A DNA stretch of 36,534 nt from a virus. Under the pieces are notes generated by a model. The model was not told the DNA's origin. It was given only the letters and a program-made list of their open reading frames with translations, and made no database searches. Every line of letters begins with the position of its first letter. The stretch's first letter is position 1. Shown here in pieces: positions 18,462 to 25,628 of the stretch. The stretch is taken from the IMG/VR virus record IMGVR_UViG_3300025646_000152, positions 1 through 36,534 of that record. One strand, given 5' to 3'. Made by a program: the position numbers and the translations under genes.

Positions 18462-19091
18462 ATGGCAAATGACCTTGCAACACTGAGGGAATATCTTGCG
18501 ATCGCCGTTCGCGACACGAACGCCGAGACGTGGTCTACTGCTGAGCTTGACGACCTCGTTCGCTGGTCAGTTGCTCGACTGTGGCCGCGCCACAGCTATC
18601 AGTACAGCCCAACCTCAAAGACGGTGACCCTGGTTGCCGATACATACCACTACAGCCTTCCTTCAAATATCCACCATGTCGCTCGATGCGAATGGTACAC
18701 CTCTGGTGGCGATGAGTACGGGGCCCTCGACGGTGCCGCGTGGGAACTCGTTGGGGATGTTGATAACGGGACCGCCCAGCTTCACGTTGCCCCGATCGTT
18801 GTCGACCAGGGCGGCATCCTGCGCCTTTTGGCATACACGAAATACGATACGACAACACACCTAATCCCGGACGATCTAGTCCAGCTTGTCCTTGCATACG
18901 CGAGGGCAGAGGCGTACCGTCGTCTTGCCGGAGACCGGCAGCGGTTCACGGCCTGGCTGAGCAGAAACCAGACCCAGAACATCTCGATCAACGAGATGCT
19001 ACAGATGATCAACGAAGCAGAGACCGAGGCCCGTCGACTCAAGGCTGAGCGCAAGACGTGGCAGAAGCCTGTTCCGGGGCGACAGGGATGA
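18462..19091 (+). CDS. Putative head-tail connector / adaptor protein
   Basis: A 209-residue protein with Shine-Dalgarno GGAG nine bases upstream. The N-terminal helical region (LATLREYLAIAVRDTNAETWSTAELDDLVRWSVARLWP) is followed by a beta segment and then helices ending in a charged coiled coil (NEMLQMINEAETEARRLKAERKTW). An initial helix pair, beta core and long C-terminal helix are seen in phage adaptor proteins that dock under the portal. The gene lies between head and tail genes, where an adaptor is expected. It overlaps the next gene by four bases. Confidence 0.5.
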   Translation: MANDLATLREYLAIAVRDTNAETWSTAELDDLVRWSVARLWPRHSYQYSPTSKTVTLVADTYHYSLPSNIHHVARCEWYTSGGDEYGALDGAAWELVGDVDNGTAQLHVAPIVVDQGGILRLLAYTKYDTTTHLIPDDLVQLVLAYARAEAYRRLAGDRQRFTAWLSRNQTQNISINEMLQMINEAETEARRLKAERKTWQKPVPGRQG

Positions 19092-19945
19092 TTGGGATCT
19101 TCGACAACGATGGGAAGAGGCTGCCGATTACGATTAACGGCCTTGTCCTTAACAGCCCGGACGATGATCATGACAATACCTATGAGGTCAACTCAATTGC
19201 TGTCTCGACTGCCGTAGATACTCTTACCGAGGCACGTCAGTTTCGCGATGGCCTGGAGATGTACGGATCAAGGAAGTTAAACTTCCTAATCCGAATCGAT
19301 GGGATGATCAGGGCCAAGACGATGGGGAGCCTTTACGATAAGATAAGCTCCATGGCAGAATACCTTGACCCCGGGACGATTACCTACCCTACTGCCACCT
19401 CGTTGGTAAACGTGCTGTTCTCAACGCCAACCGACGACTACCTCAATTACCCATCTGGGCTCATCTCTTGCAAATATCTTGCAAGGCCAAGGACGATCCC
19501 TACCCCGACCGTCAGCCAGTTCACCGGGACTGTCTCGCCGTTCACGATCGAGTTGGTCGTATCCGACCCTCGTAGGTATCTGAGCACGGCCACAACGAAG
19601 GCGGCAACTGGATCTATTGACAACAGCCTTGCGACCTACCGGTCCTGGCCTACGCTGACGCTCAACATGGGCGGGGCTGGAAGCGCAACATACTCAATCT
19701 CCCTGACGTCATCCCTTGGCACCAAGACGCTCACGCTGAACCTGTCTGCCAGAAGCAACAGTGAGGTTGTGACGGTTGACTTCGCCAACAAAAAGGTAAG
19801 CGTCGGTACAACCGAGACCCCAAGCATCTACGTGTCCGGTGAGTTCTGGGAGATGATGCCGGAAAGCGGGATGACACTTGCTGCGGCAAACACCTCCAAT
19901 GTCTCATCGTTCTCCTTGTCTTGGAGCAGGGCCTTTAGCCTGTGA
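19088..19945 (+). CDS. Distal-tail (Dit)-like protein
   Basis: I choose the ATG at 19088 (ATGA overlap with the connector stop); an upstream in-frame ATG at 19058 would only prepend shadow sequence. The 285-residue product has a Dit-like plan: an N-terminal beta region, then TLTEARQFRDGLEMYGSRKLNFLIRIDGMI, SLYDKISSMAEYLDPG and PFTIELVVSDPRRYLS, matching the first domain of siphovirus distal-tail proteins. The C-terminal beta domain (LTLNMGGAGSATYSISLTSS) resembles the galectin-like half. It would form the ring at the tail tip or nozzle. Confidence 0.65.
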   Translation: MIGIFDNDGKRLPITINGLVLNSPDDDHDNTYEVNSIAVSTAVDTLTEARQFRDGLEMYGSRKLNFLIRIDGMIRAKTMGSLYDKISSMAEYLDPGTITYPTATSLVNVLFSTPTDDYLNYPSGLISCKYLARPRTIPTPTVSQFTGTVSPFTIELVVSDPRRYLSTATTKAATGSIDNSLATYRSWPTLTLNMGGAGSATYSISLTSSLGTKTLTLNLSARSNSEVVTVDFANKKVSVGTTETPSIYVSGEFWEMMPESGMTLAAANTSNVSSFSLSWSRAFSL

Positions 19946-21045
19946 GCATCCCGACGTATCGGGTTCAGGTATTCAAATTCGCTGACACTACAAGCTATGG
20001 AGTCGGCGACCTTCTCGTTGAGTTCGAGAACGCTAAGAACCTTGGATGGGGTAGATACCTCAATGACGTTCCAGAGGCGTTCTTCACAGTTAACCAGGAA
20101 GACGAAAAGATTACGTTGCTTCGCGGGTACGAGGGCAAGGCGCACGTCAGGATCTACCGAAACTCCGACCTTGTTTGGGGCGGTTGGCTTATGGAGCACG
20201 ACGCCAATGCTGACGACGTAATCTTTTATTGCTACGGCTACGAGTCCGGATTGTTCTGGATGCATTCAGATTGGGACCAATCATTTACCTCCTCGCAGGT
20301 AGACGTTATTGTCGATGCGCTTTGGGACCGAGCTCGAATGGGTCTTGCCAACTCAAACCTAAGGTGGACAACGACTGGGACTATCGAGGCTCCGGTAACA
20401 GTTTCTTCCGGAGCGACTGCCTTGGTGCTGCCAAGCTACAAGCTGTACTACAAGAGAATCTTATTCTCGATGAGGGAGCTCGCTGCGTTTTCAATGAGCG
20501 ATACAACCAACACTGTTGTATTCGAGATCACCCCGTCAGGGACATTCAACTTCTGGAAGAACCGTGGGGTACAGAGGAACGACGTGATACTCCGGTGGGG
20601 GGACGAACACATCCAGGCGTTCTCCGATATTGCAACGCCAATTGACTATAGGAATGAGATCCTTGCTGTCGGAAGCCAGCCAAATAACGTCAGCCTAAGG
20701 ACGACCCAGACATCCGGGTCTGGCGTTACGACATACGGGAGAAGGCAGGAGTCCATCTACCTGTCCTATGTGAGGGACGGCGACGAGCTGGACAGGGTGT
20801 CGAAGCTTCGCCTGGCCAGGGCGGTCAGGACAGATCCGGCAATTGCGGTTGCTATCCACCCGGGCACGCTTCAACCGCCAAACACCACTGGGTCCTCGTT
20901 CAACTTGTCCGACACAATCAAGCTTGATATCGATTACGGCATTACAAGCATCAATGCATACTACCTTGTCGTTGGGACAAGGGTAGTGCTGAAGAGGGGG
21001 ACGGAAAAGGTGCAGTTACTATTGTCGCCAAAGCCGGGATCATAA
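19942..21045 (+). CDS. Tail-tip / Tal-like baseplate hub protein
   Basis: A 367-residue protein with a GTG start overlapping the Dit-like gene by four bases. The opening YRVQVFKFADTTSYGVGDLLVEFENAKNLGWGRYLNDVPEAFFTVN and GKAHVRIYRNSDLVWGGWLMEHD match the beta-barrel organisation of tail-associated-lysin-type hub proteins that follow Dit. There is no C-terminal peptidoglycan-hydrolase domain, so only the structural N-terminal part of the Tal family is present. It probably closes the tail tube and carries the fibres. Confidence 0.6.
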   Translation: MSIPTYRVQVFKFADTTSYGVGDLLVEFENAKNLGWGRYLNDVPEAFFTVNQEDEKITLLRGYEGKAHVRIYRNSDLVWGGWLMEHDANADDVIFYCYGYESGLFWMHSDWDQSFTSSQVDVIVDALWDRARMGLANSNLRWTTTGTIEAPVTVSSGATALVLPSYKLYYKRILFSMRELAAFSMSDTTNTVVFEITPSGTFNFWKNRGVQRNDVILRWGDEHIQAFSDIATPIDYRNEILAVGSQPNNVSLRTTQTSGSGVTTYGRRQESIYLSYVRDGDELDRVSKLRLARAVRTDPAIAVAIHPGTLQPPNTTGSSFNLSDTIKLDIDYGITSINAYYLVVGTRVVLKRGTEKVQLLLSPKPGS

Positions 21046-21614
21046 TGGCAGAACAGCCGATCGACGATCAGTTTAGAATGTTGAGGAGAGGCCCATGGGC
21101 CGTACTCGACAACCATAACGCCACATCCTACGAGCTTGTTGATACCGGGGCAGGGAACGTAAACCCAATCGGGTTCGTTGAGGATGGCTCCGTGTCCGGA
21201 ACATCTGTTACCGATGGCTCAATCACCGCAGCCAAGCTGGCAACTGATGCCGTGACTAATACTAAAATCCAGAACGCAGCCGTCACTGACGCCAAGATCT
21301 CGGACGTTGCTGGGTCAAAAATTACCGGATCGGTGGCCACCTCCCTTCTGTCCGGGATCAGCTCCGGAACCGCAAGCTTCGGCACGGTCACGACAGCCAC
21401 GTCGGAAACGCAAACGATAAGCTTGAGCGAGACCATGGCAAACGCAACCTACATCGTTGTCGCCGGAGTATTGGCTGACGCGGCTGCGACCAACCAGCTA
21501 TATGCCATTGTCGAGGCCAGGACTACTACGACGGTAGACGTGAGGGTGGTCAATCCCTCAGGCACCGATGCCACCGGCGTGTTCGTTCACGTGATCGCGG
21601 CAAACGGGATCTAA
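21045..21614 (+). CDS. Short tail fibre protein
   Basis: A 189-residue protein overlapping the hub stop by one base. Residues about 45-110 carry the degenerate repeat common to trimeric phage fibres (SVTDGSITAAKLATDAVTNTK, then IQNAAVTDAKISDVAG, KITGSVA). The last 70 residues are a compact beta domain (TISLSETMANATYIVVAGVLAD) likely to be the receptor-facing head. It ends the structural operon. Confidence 0.75.
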   Translation: MAEQPIDDQFRMLRRGPWAVLDNHNATSYELVDTGAGNVNPIGFVEDGSVSGTSVTDGSITAAKLATDAVTNTKIQNAAVTDAKISDVAGSKITGSVATSLLSGISSGTASFGTVTTATSETQTISLSETMANATYIVVAGVLADAAATNQLYAIVEARTTTTVDVRVVNPSGTDATGVFVHVIAANGI

Positions 21615-21615
21615 C

Positions 21616-21668
21616 CGCCGCCTGGCCTAAGCGGTCATTGAAACAATTGTTCAAAAGGCGGCGCTTTT
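21616..21668 (+). terminator. Possible terminator ending the structural operon
   Basis: CGCCGCC (21616-21622) can pair with GGCGGCG (21657-21663), followed by CTTTTAA. The 34-base loop is long and contains the near-palindrome TGAAACAATTGTTCA. Only four Ts follow, so termination may be partial. It sits immediately after the last structural gene. Confidence 0.4.
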
Positions 21669-21680
21669 AACCCCTATTGT

Positions 21681-21704
21681 TTAGGAAGCTTTATGCTTCC
21701 CTAA
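21681..21704 (+). promoter_or_regulatory. Leader hairpin before the exonuclease gene
   Basis: TTAGGAAGC pairs with GCTTCC-C-TAA across a TTTAT loop with one bulged C. It ends four bases before the Shine-Dalgarno AGGGAG. It may be a leader structure or an operator; I could not place a convincing promoter with sigma70 spacing in this 105-base gap. Confidence 0.35.
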
Positions 21705-21719
21705 CTTAGGGAGTACAAA

Positions 21720-22502
21720 ATGCTTTGGACAAACGATATGGACCGGGCGCTTTTGGCGACGGAGTCCGCAAACGAGGGGGCACCAGCCTCCAAGCTTGCC
21801 TCAATCCTCACTGAAAAGCTTGGGTGGCCATTCTCTGAAGACCAGATTAGGAACAGGCTACGAAGGATCAAGGCTCAGATCGAATCGGGGGAGAAGGCCC
21901 GGGTCGTATCTCAGGACGAGCAGAACTTTAGCCTCGCTGAGGTGCCGAAGGACCGCTACGTTGGGCCAAGAGTCGCCTTCTTTGACATCGAAACCACCGG
22001 CCTCAAGGCCCACGTGGGACGCATGCTGTGGGGTTCGATCGCGGACTCATGGGGCAACGTCAAGAATTTCTCACTCAAGGACTATCCTGGCAAGACGCTG
22101 ATCGACGACAGCGTGCTGGTCGACGCGTACGCACGGGAGCTCGAGAAGTATGACGGCGAGTGGGTGTCCTGGAACGGAAAACTATTTGACTGTCCGTTCA
22201 TGAATGCCCGCCTCCTTAAGGGAGGAAAGCCAATCCTTCGTGGCGACCGAGTTCACGTCGACCTGATGTACTACTCCAAGGGATCTTCCGCAAGGATCGG
22301 CACTAGCCGACTTGCCGGGGTTCAGGAGTTCTTCAATACCGGAAACTCCAAGACGCCACTAGATTTTGACACATGGAACTTGGCTATGGCCGGGGACCTG
22401 ACCGCGTTGGACAAGGTCGGCGAGCATTGCGAAGCAGACGTACTTGTTCTTCGCGACGTTTACGAGCATCTCAAGCCACTCATCAGGAACAAGCACCGAT
22501 GA
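21720..22502 (+). CDS. DnaQ/RNase-H-like 3'-5' exonuclease
   Basis: A 260-residue protein. Residues 1-60 hold a helical, HTH-like region (LGWPFSEDQIRNRLRRIKAQ) that could recognise nucleic acid. The exonuclease domain shows all three Exo motifs: FFDIETTGL (D89, E91), SWNGKLFDCPF (N152 to D157) and HCEADVLVLRD (H236, D240). Its best overall resemblance is to the YprB / RNase_H_2 group. It probably degrades or proofreads DNA or RNA during replication. The next gene starts inside its stop codon. Confidence 0.85.
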   Translation: MLWTNDMDRALLATESANEGAPASKLASILTEKLGWPFSEDQIRNRLRRIKAQIESGEKARVVSQDEQNFSLAEVPKDRYVGPRVAFFDIETTGLKAHVGRMLWGSIADSWGNVKNFSLKDYPGKTLIDDSVLVDAYARELEKYDGEWVSWNGKLFDCPFMNARLLKGGKPILRGDRVHVDLMYYSKGSSARIGTSRLAGVQEFFNTGNSKTPLDFDTWNLAMAGDLTALDKVGEHCEADVLVLRDVYEHLKPLIRNKHR

Positions 22503-22873
22503 GACCAGCAACGTTTCAGCAGGCATTTGCACAGATCTTTGATGAAACGTTTGATCTTCTCGTGGAGCGCCAGCGAAAGTATGGCCCAGAGAATATCAGG
22601 AACCAAGGGATCTACGGCGTCGTTAATAGATTAGCTGACGATAAGGTCGCACGTGTGCGTCAGTCCCTCCAAGGGAACGTCGTAAACGGGCAGGTTGTCC
22701 TCAATCCGATTATAGACCGAGAGGCAACAGACACCTTTGAGGACGCGCTCAAGGACATTGCCAACTATGCAATGATTGCCCTGGCGCTTCACCGTGGGCT
22801 GTGGGGGCTTCCACTTTCTGATGAAACAGAACCAGAGTCTGAGCGCCTTATAGAAGAGGTGGACTGTGAGTAG
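22499..22873 (+). CDS. Nmad1-like (DUF1599) nucleotide-modification-associated protein
   Basis: I place the start at ATG 22499 (ATGA overlap with the exonuclease), giving 124 residues. The pattern FQQAFAQIFDETFDLLVERQRKYGPENIRNQGIYGVVNRLADDKVAR followed by EDALKDIANYAMIALAL is that of the Nmad1 / DUF1599 family, an all-helical MazG-like group found in phages near nucleotide-metabolism genes. The family is associated with modified-nucleotide pathways or nucleotide hydrolysis. It lies between an exonuclease and a deoxyribosyltransferase-like gene, which fits. Confidence 0.75.
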   Translation: MRPATFQQAFAQIFDETFDLLVERQRKYGPENIRNQGIYGVVNRLADDKVARVRQSLQGNVVNGQVVLNPIIDREATDTFEDALKDIANYAMIALALHRGLWGLPLSDETEPESERLIEEVDCE

Positions 22874-23255
22874 TCCGCAGGTCTATCTTGCAGGGGCAAT
22901 GGAGCTGGTCGACTCAGACCATGCGATGGAGTGGAGAGCAGAGGCTTCTGCCAGGCTGTCCGACTTTACTAATTGCTCTGCCGTTGATCCACATCATTAC
23001 GAAGTAGACGAGAGCGACAGCTCCGTTGTAAACGTTGACAAAAGCCTAATCGCCAAGTGCGATGCGCTCCTTGTTGACGGACGAGTCCCGGGGTGGGGGA
23101 CTGCAATGGAAGTGTACTTCGCGTGGGAAAAGAATATTCCAATCGTGGTCTGGGGGATCTCCAAAGAGAATGCCCCCAAGTGGCTACGTTACCACTCAAC
23201 ACTAGTGGTCGAAGACCTAAGCGCTGCAGTGATGGAGGTAGCAGCGCTCGTTTAG
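22866..23255 (+). CDS. Nucleoside 2-deoxyribosyltransferase-like protein
   Basis: A 129-residue protein with a GTG start overlapping the previous gene by 8 bases and AGAGGTGG upstream. It starts with VYLAGAM, the family's first strand and turn, has KCDALLVDGR (nucleotide-facing strand) and ends the active site with GWGTAMEVYFAWEKNIPIVVW, in which E82 matches the nucleophilic Glu of the family. These enzymes cleave or exchange the base of deoxynucleosides. Paired with the Nmad1-like gene it suggests a nucleotide salvage or modification step. Confidence 0.78.
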   Translation: MSSPQVYLAGAMELVDSDHAMEWRAEASARLSDFTNCSAVDPHHYEVDESDSSVVNVDKSLIAKCDALLVDGRVPGWGTAMEVYFAWEKNIPIVVWGISKENAPKWLRYHSTLVVEDLSAAVMEVAALV

Positions 23256-23267
23256 CCGGAGGGCTAC

Positions 23268-24419
23268 GTGCGCTATATCATCATCCTCCTCCTGCTGGCA
23301 CTGCCAGCTCAGGCGTATGCCCTAGACAGCACAGACCAGTGGGACCAGCAGGTTGACTCCAACGGCACAATCACGCTGACCGATGGATCAATCCTGATTG
23401 AGGGCAGCAATAATGCTGGTCCTGAGTACCCGTGGCAGAACACGGTGACCGGCTTGACGACTGATTCGTCCATTGGCGAGACGGTCACCTTTGACTGGGC
23501 GTACTGGACGACTGATGGTGCCTTCTACGATCGCGCACAGATGCTGCTCGATGAGAGCTGGACTGACCTCGCGATCTGGGATCAGGCTGGCTACAACCCG
23601 CTGCAACAGAGCGGCAGCCAGATCGTCTACATCGCGGCTGGCGGCCTGTTCGGATTCCGGATTATGAGCACGGACTCGTGCTGCGGGGCTGGCTTTCTTC
23701 AGATCACAAACACAACCTGGGTAGTAGGCCCAGCGCCAACACCAAGCCCGACGCCGGATCCTACACCGACGCCAACGCCGGAGCCATCTGTTGATCCATC
23801 TCCAGAGCCGAGCCCAACGCCAGAGCCTACGCCCGAACCGACGCCGACGCCGGAACCTTCGCCGACGCCTGAGCCAACTCCGGAGCCTACGCCAGAGCCA
23901 ACTCCTGATCCAACTCCTGAACCGACTCCAGAGCCTGAGCCCTCGGTAGAGCCAGAGCCGGAGCCAAGTGAAGAACCAGAGCCGACTCCCGAGCCCGAAG
24001 AGACGCCCGAGCCAGAGCCTTCAGAGGAACCTGAGCCGAGTCCTGATCCTACTGACGAGCCTAGCCCTGAGCCTGAGCCTAGCGTTGAGCCTTCTCCTGA
24101 GCCAACTGACGAACTGCTAGGTGTAGAGGAAGCGGTTGAGGAAATTGCGGAAGCATTTGGAGAGGCTGCCGAACAAGTTGCCGAAGTATTCGGCGCATCA
24201 TTTGAAGCGATATTAAACATTGGAGAAATCGGAAAGGACTTAGACCCCGAGGAGAAAGAGGAGGCGCAACCTGTCGCGGTTGCGGTGGTCATTAGCCAAG
24301 TCGCAAGCGCTGCGGTATCTGCAGCAATGGCGAGGGCCGGTGGCACAGGAGGAGGGGGTCCAGTAGGGGGACCGTCATCTTCATCCAGCTCTTCTAGTAG
24401 AAAGGGGAACAAGTCTTGA
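23268..24419 (+). CDS. Secreted Pro/Glu/Thr-repeat protein with C-terminal hydrophobic segment
   Basis: A 383-residue protein with GTG start and CCGGAGGG just upstream. Residues 1-18 are a clear signal peptide ([18 protein letters not shown], cleavage likely before LD). A 130-residue beta domain follows, with a Cys pair (DSCCGAG). Then comes about 125 residues of degenerate TPEP/SPEP/PEPE repeats, an acidic helix ([22 protein letters not shown]), a hydrophobic segment ([21 protein letters not shown]) and a Gly/Ser tail. It resembles a surface protein on a rigid stalk. It is just upstream of the lysis genes, so a lysis or envelope role is possible; function unknown. Confidence 0.7.
   Translation: MRYIIILLLLALPAQAYALDSTDQWDQQVDSNGTITLTDGSILIEGSNNAGPEYPWQNTVTGLTTDSSIGETVTFDWAYWTTDGAFYDRAQMLLDESWTDLAIWDQAGYNPLQQSGSQIVYIAAGGLFGFRIMSTDSCCGAGFLQITNTTWVVGPAPTPSPTPDPTPTPTPEPSVDPSPEPSPTPEPTPEPTPTPEPSPTPEPTPEPTPEPTPDPTPEPTPEPEPSVEPEPEPSEEPEPTPEPEETPEPEPSEEPEPSPDPTDEPSPEPEPSVEPSPEPTDELLGVEEAVEEIAEAFGEAAEQVAEVFGASFEAILNIGEIGKDLDPEEKEEAQPVAVAVVISQVASAAVSAAMARAGGTGGGGPVGGPSSSSSSSSRKGNKS
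23732..24114 (+). repeat. Degenerate tandem repeat encoding Pro-Glu-Pro-Thr/Ser stalk
   Basis: About 380 bp of imperfect 6- to 15-bp units (CCNGAGCCNACN) encoding TPEP, SPEP, DPTPEP and PEPE units. Synonymous third bases vary widely, so selection appears to act on the peptide rather than the DNA. The unit number is likely to vary by slippage or recombination. Confidence 0.85.
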
Positions 24420-24586
24420 TTAAGAACATCGTAAACGATCTCATCGGAGGAGCATGGACAATTCTCGGACTTTTGTTCGCGGTAGTAGTTCTCCCCGAAG
24501 GCCAGACTCAGACCGTAATGGGAACTCTTTTCGTTTTACTGACGATCTCTTGGCTGGTCACGGGACCAATGCGTTGGAGGGAATAA
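24416..24586 (+). CDS. Small two-helix membrane protein, holin/pinholin candidate
   Basis: A 56-residue ORF with TTG start overlapping the previous stop (TTGA) and AGGGGAA about seven bases upstream. Two hydrophobic segments are visible: [16 protein letters not shown] and [18 protein letters not shown], with a short QTQT turn and a basic end (MRWRE). Its stop touches the ATG of the endolysin candidate. Small two-TM proteins directly before a lysin are usually holins or holin regulators; a second holin-like gene follows the lysin. Confidence 0.65.
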   Translation: MIKNIVNDLIGGAWTILGLLFAVVVLPEGQTQTVMGTLFVLLTISWLVTGPMRWRE

Positions 24587-25201
24587 ATGAAATTCAAGGT
24601 GAAGAGTCAGCTCGATCACGTAGAAAAGGGCGGCATCTTAGACGATTGCGGCCCGAGTTCTGCGTCGGCTGCCTTGGCCTGGGCGGCGAAGTACCTCATC
24701 GACCCGAGTGCCGGAGACGGCATCAAGGCGAAGACTAAAGCCACAGGCATAGTTGACAAGGAGGGAGTGAGCGACAACGGGTCATCACTGGGCCAACTCA
24801 TCAAGACTGTCAAGGTCCTTGGTGGAACCGCCCGGTATGCGAAGTCATGGGACGATGTCGTTCTCTCAGCGCACCGTGGAGCAGGACTCATTATTTGGGT
24901 CCAGCAGGCTGTCGGGTATCCCGATGTCGAGATCAGTGAATGGCACAAGAAGTGGCAGAAGTACTGGCAGACTAAGGGGCCGAAGCACATTAAGGAAGGC
25001 TACGGCCACATGACTGCGGCAGGGTGGGATGCTGTAGACGGGTGGCAATGGGCCTGCCCAACACGTTCTGGTAAGGGCAAGGAGAAGTTCGGCGTGAAGG
25101 TAACCGAGGATCAGCTCAAGCAGATTGCTGACTCCAAGCGCGTTGCCGGCAAGGACAATGGGGCCCCGCACAAGCATGTTGTCATTGTCGAATACAAATA
25201 G
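24587..25201 (+). CDS. C39-like cysteine peptidase, endolysin candidate
   Basis: A 204-residue protein. DDCGPSSASAALAWAA (C21) matches the catalytic Cys region of papain-like C39 peptidases, and GYGHMTAAGWDAVDG supplies H141 with D148 as the likely third member. The middle LIIWVQQAVG strand fits the fold. C39-like domains occur as endolysin catalytic domains that cut peptidoglycan peptide bridges. Its position between two holin-like genes supports a lysin role. No separate cell-wall-binding domain or signal peptide is seen, so export would depend on a holin. Confidence 0.7.
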   Translation: MKFKVKSQLDHVEKGGILDDCGPSSASAALAWAAKYLIDPSAGDGIKAKTKATGIVDKEGVSDNGSSLGQLIKTVKVLGGTARYAKSWDDVVLSAHRGAGLIIWVQQAVGYPDVEISEWHKKWQKYWQTKGPKHIKEGYGHMTAAGWDAVDGWQWACPTRSGKGKEKFGVKVTEDQLKQIADSKRVAGKDNGAPHKHVVIVEYK

Positions 25202-25209
25202 GAGAAACA

Positions 25210-25503
25210 ATGTACTCAGATCTTAAGGCAGGCATTCGTTGGGTCATCGACAACACTGGTGTTGACGAGGCACTCATTGAGTTCGGCCGCACGTTCATCA
25301 CTGTCTCGATCTCAGTCGCCCTTGGTCTCGGCATCCCGCTCCTGGATATCAGTGGCGGTGACTTCCGAACCATTCTCTCGGCTGGTCTTGCATCTGGTCT
25401 CCAGATCCTGATCAAGTTCCTCGATCCGAAGAACACGCAGTTCGGGATCAAGGAGAAGACGCCTGAGGATAAGGCTGCCGAAGAGAAGCAGTTCGATATC
25501 TAA
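25210..25503 (+). CDS. Holin (r1t-like)
   Basis: A 97-residue protein with GGAGAAACA before the ATG. After a short N-terminal helix it has two hydrophobic segments (RTFITVSISVALGLGIPLLDI and FRTILSAGLASGLQILIKFLD) and a charged C-terminal tail (KEKTPEDKAAEEKQ), the plan of r1t-type holins common in phages of Gram-positive bacteria. It would permeabilise the membrane to release the lysin. It is the last gene before a strong terminator. Confidence 0.75.
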   Translation: MYSDLKAGIRWVIDNTGVDEALIEFGRTFITVSISVALGLGIPLLDISGGDFRTILSAGLASGLQILIKFLDPKNTQFGIKEKTPEDKAAEEKQFDI

Positions 25504-25518
25504 GCGGGGCTGAGCCCC

Positions 25519-25553
25519 AGCCCCTGGCCTTTGTGCCAGGGGCTTTTTCTTTT
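25519..25553 (+). terminator. Rho-independent terminator after the lysis cassette
   Basis: A 10-bp perfect GC-rich stem (AGCCCCTGGC / GCCAGGGGCT), a six-base loop and a T-rich tail (TTTTTCTTTT). It ends the rightward late operon, six bases before the next promoter. Confidence 0.93.
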
Positions 25554-25558
25554 GGCGC

Positions 25559-25587
25559 TTGACAGCCTGTCAGGCAGGGCGTAGACT
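25559..25587 (+). promoter_or_regulatory. Sigma70-type promoter of the replication operon
   Basis: A consensus -35 TTGACA (25559-25564), exactly 17 bases, then -10 TAGACT (25582-25587). It follows a terminator and precedes the Cas4-like gene by about 40 bases. The predicted start of transcription is near 25594. TTGACA with TAGACT-like -10 boxes is familiar from actinobacteriophage early promoters. Confidence 0.85.
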
Positions 25588-25592
25588 CCTTA

Positions 25593-25614
25593 CCTAGGCA
25601 GCGCTGCTGCTAGG
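25593..25614 (+). promoter_or_regulatory. Inverted repeat at the transcription start
   Basis: CCTAGGCAGC and GCTGCTAGG pair with one bulged G around a three-base loop. It overlaps the predicted +1 and ends just before the Shine-Dalgarno region, so it could be a repressor operator or a 5' mRNA hairpin. Confidence 0.5.
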
Positions 25615-25628
25615 AGAACGGAGGCCAA

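Noticed and set aside
22373-22498. N-terminal extension of the Nmad1-like gene upstream of ATG 22499
   Set aside because: The extra 42 residues are Arg-rich sequence overlapping the exonuclease gene; the ATGA overlap start is consistent with neighbouring junctions.
23699-24412. 237-residue minus-strand frame rich in Gly-Ser-Gly-Val
   Set aside because: It is the antisense of the Pro/Glu/Thr repeat gene; the repetition forces an open complementary frame, and it has no supported start or neighbours on that strand.
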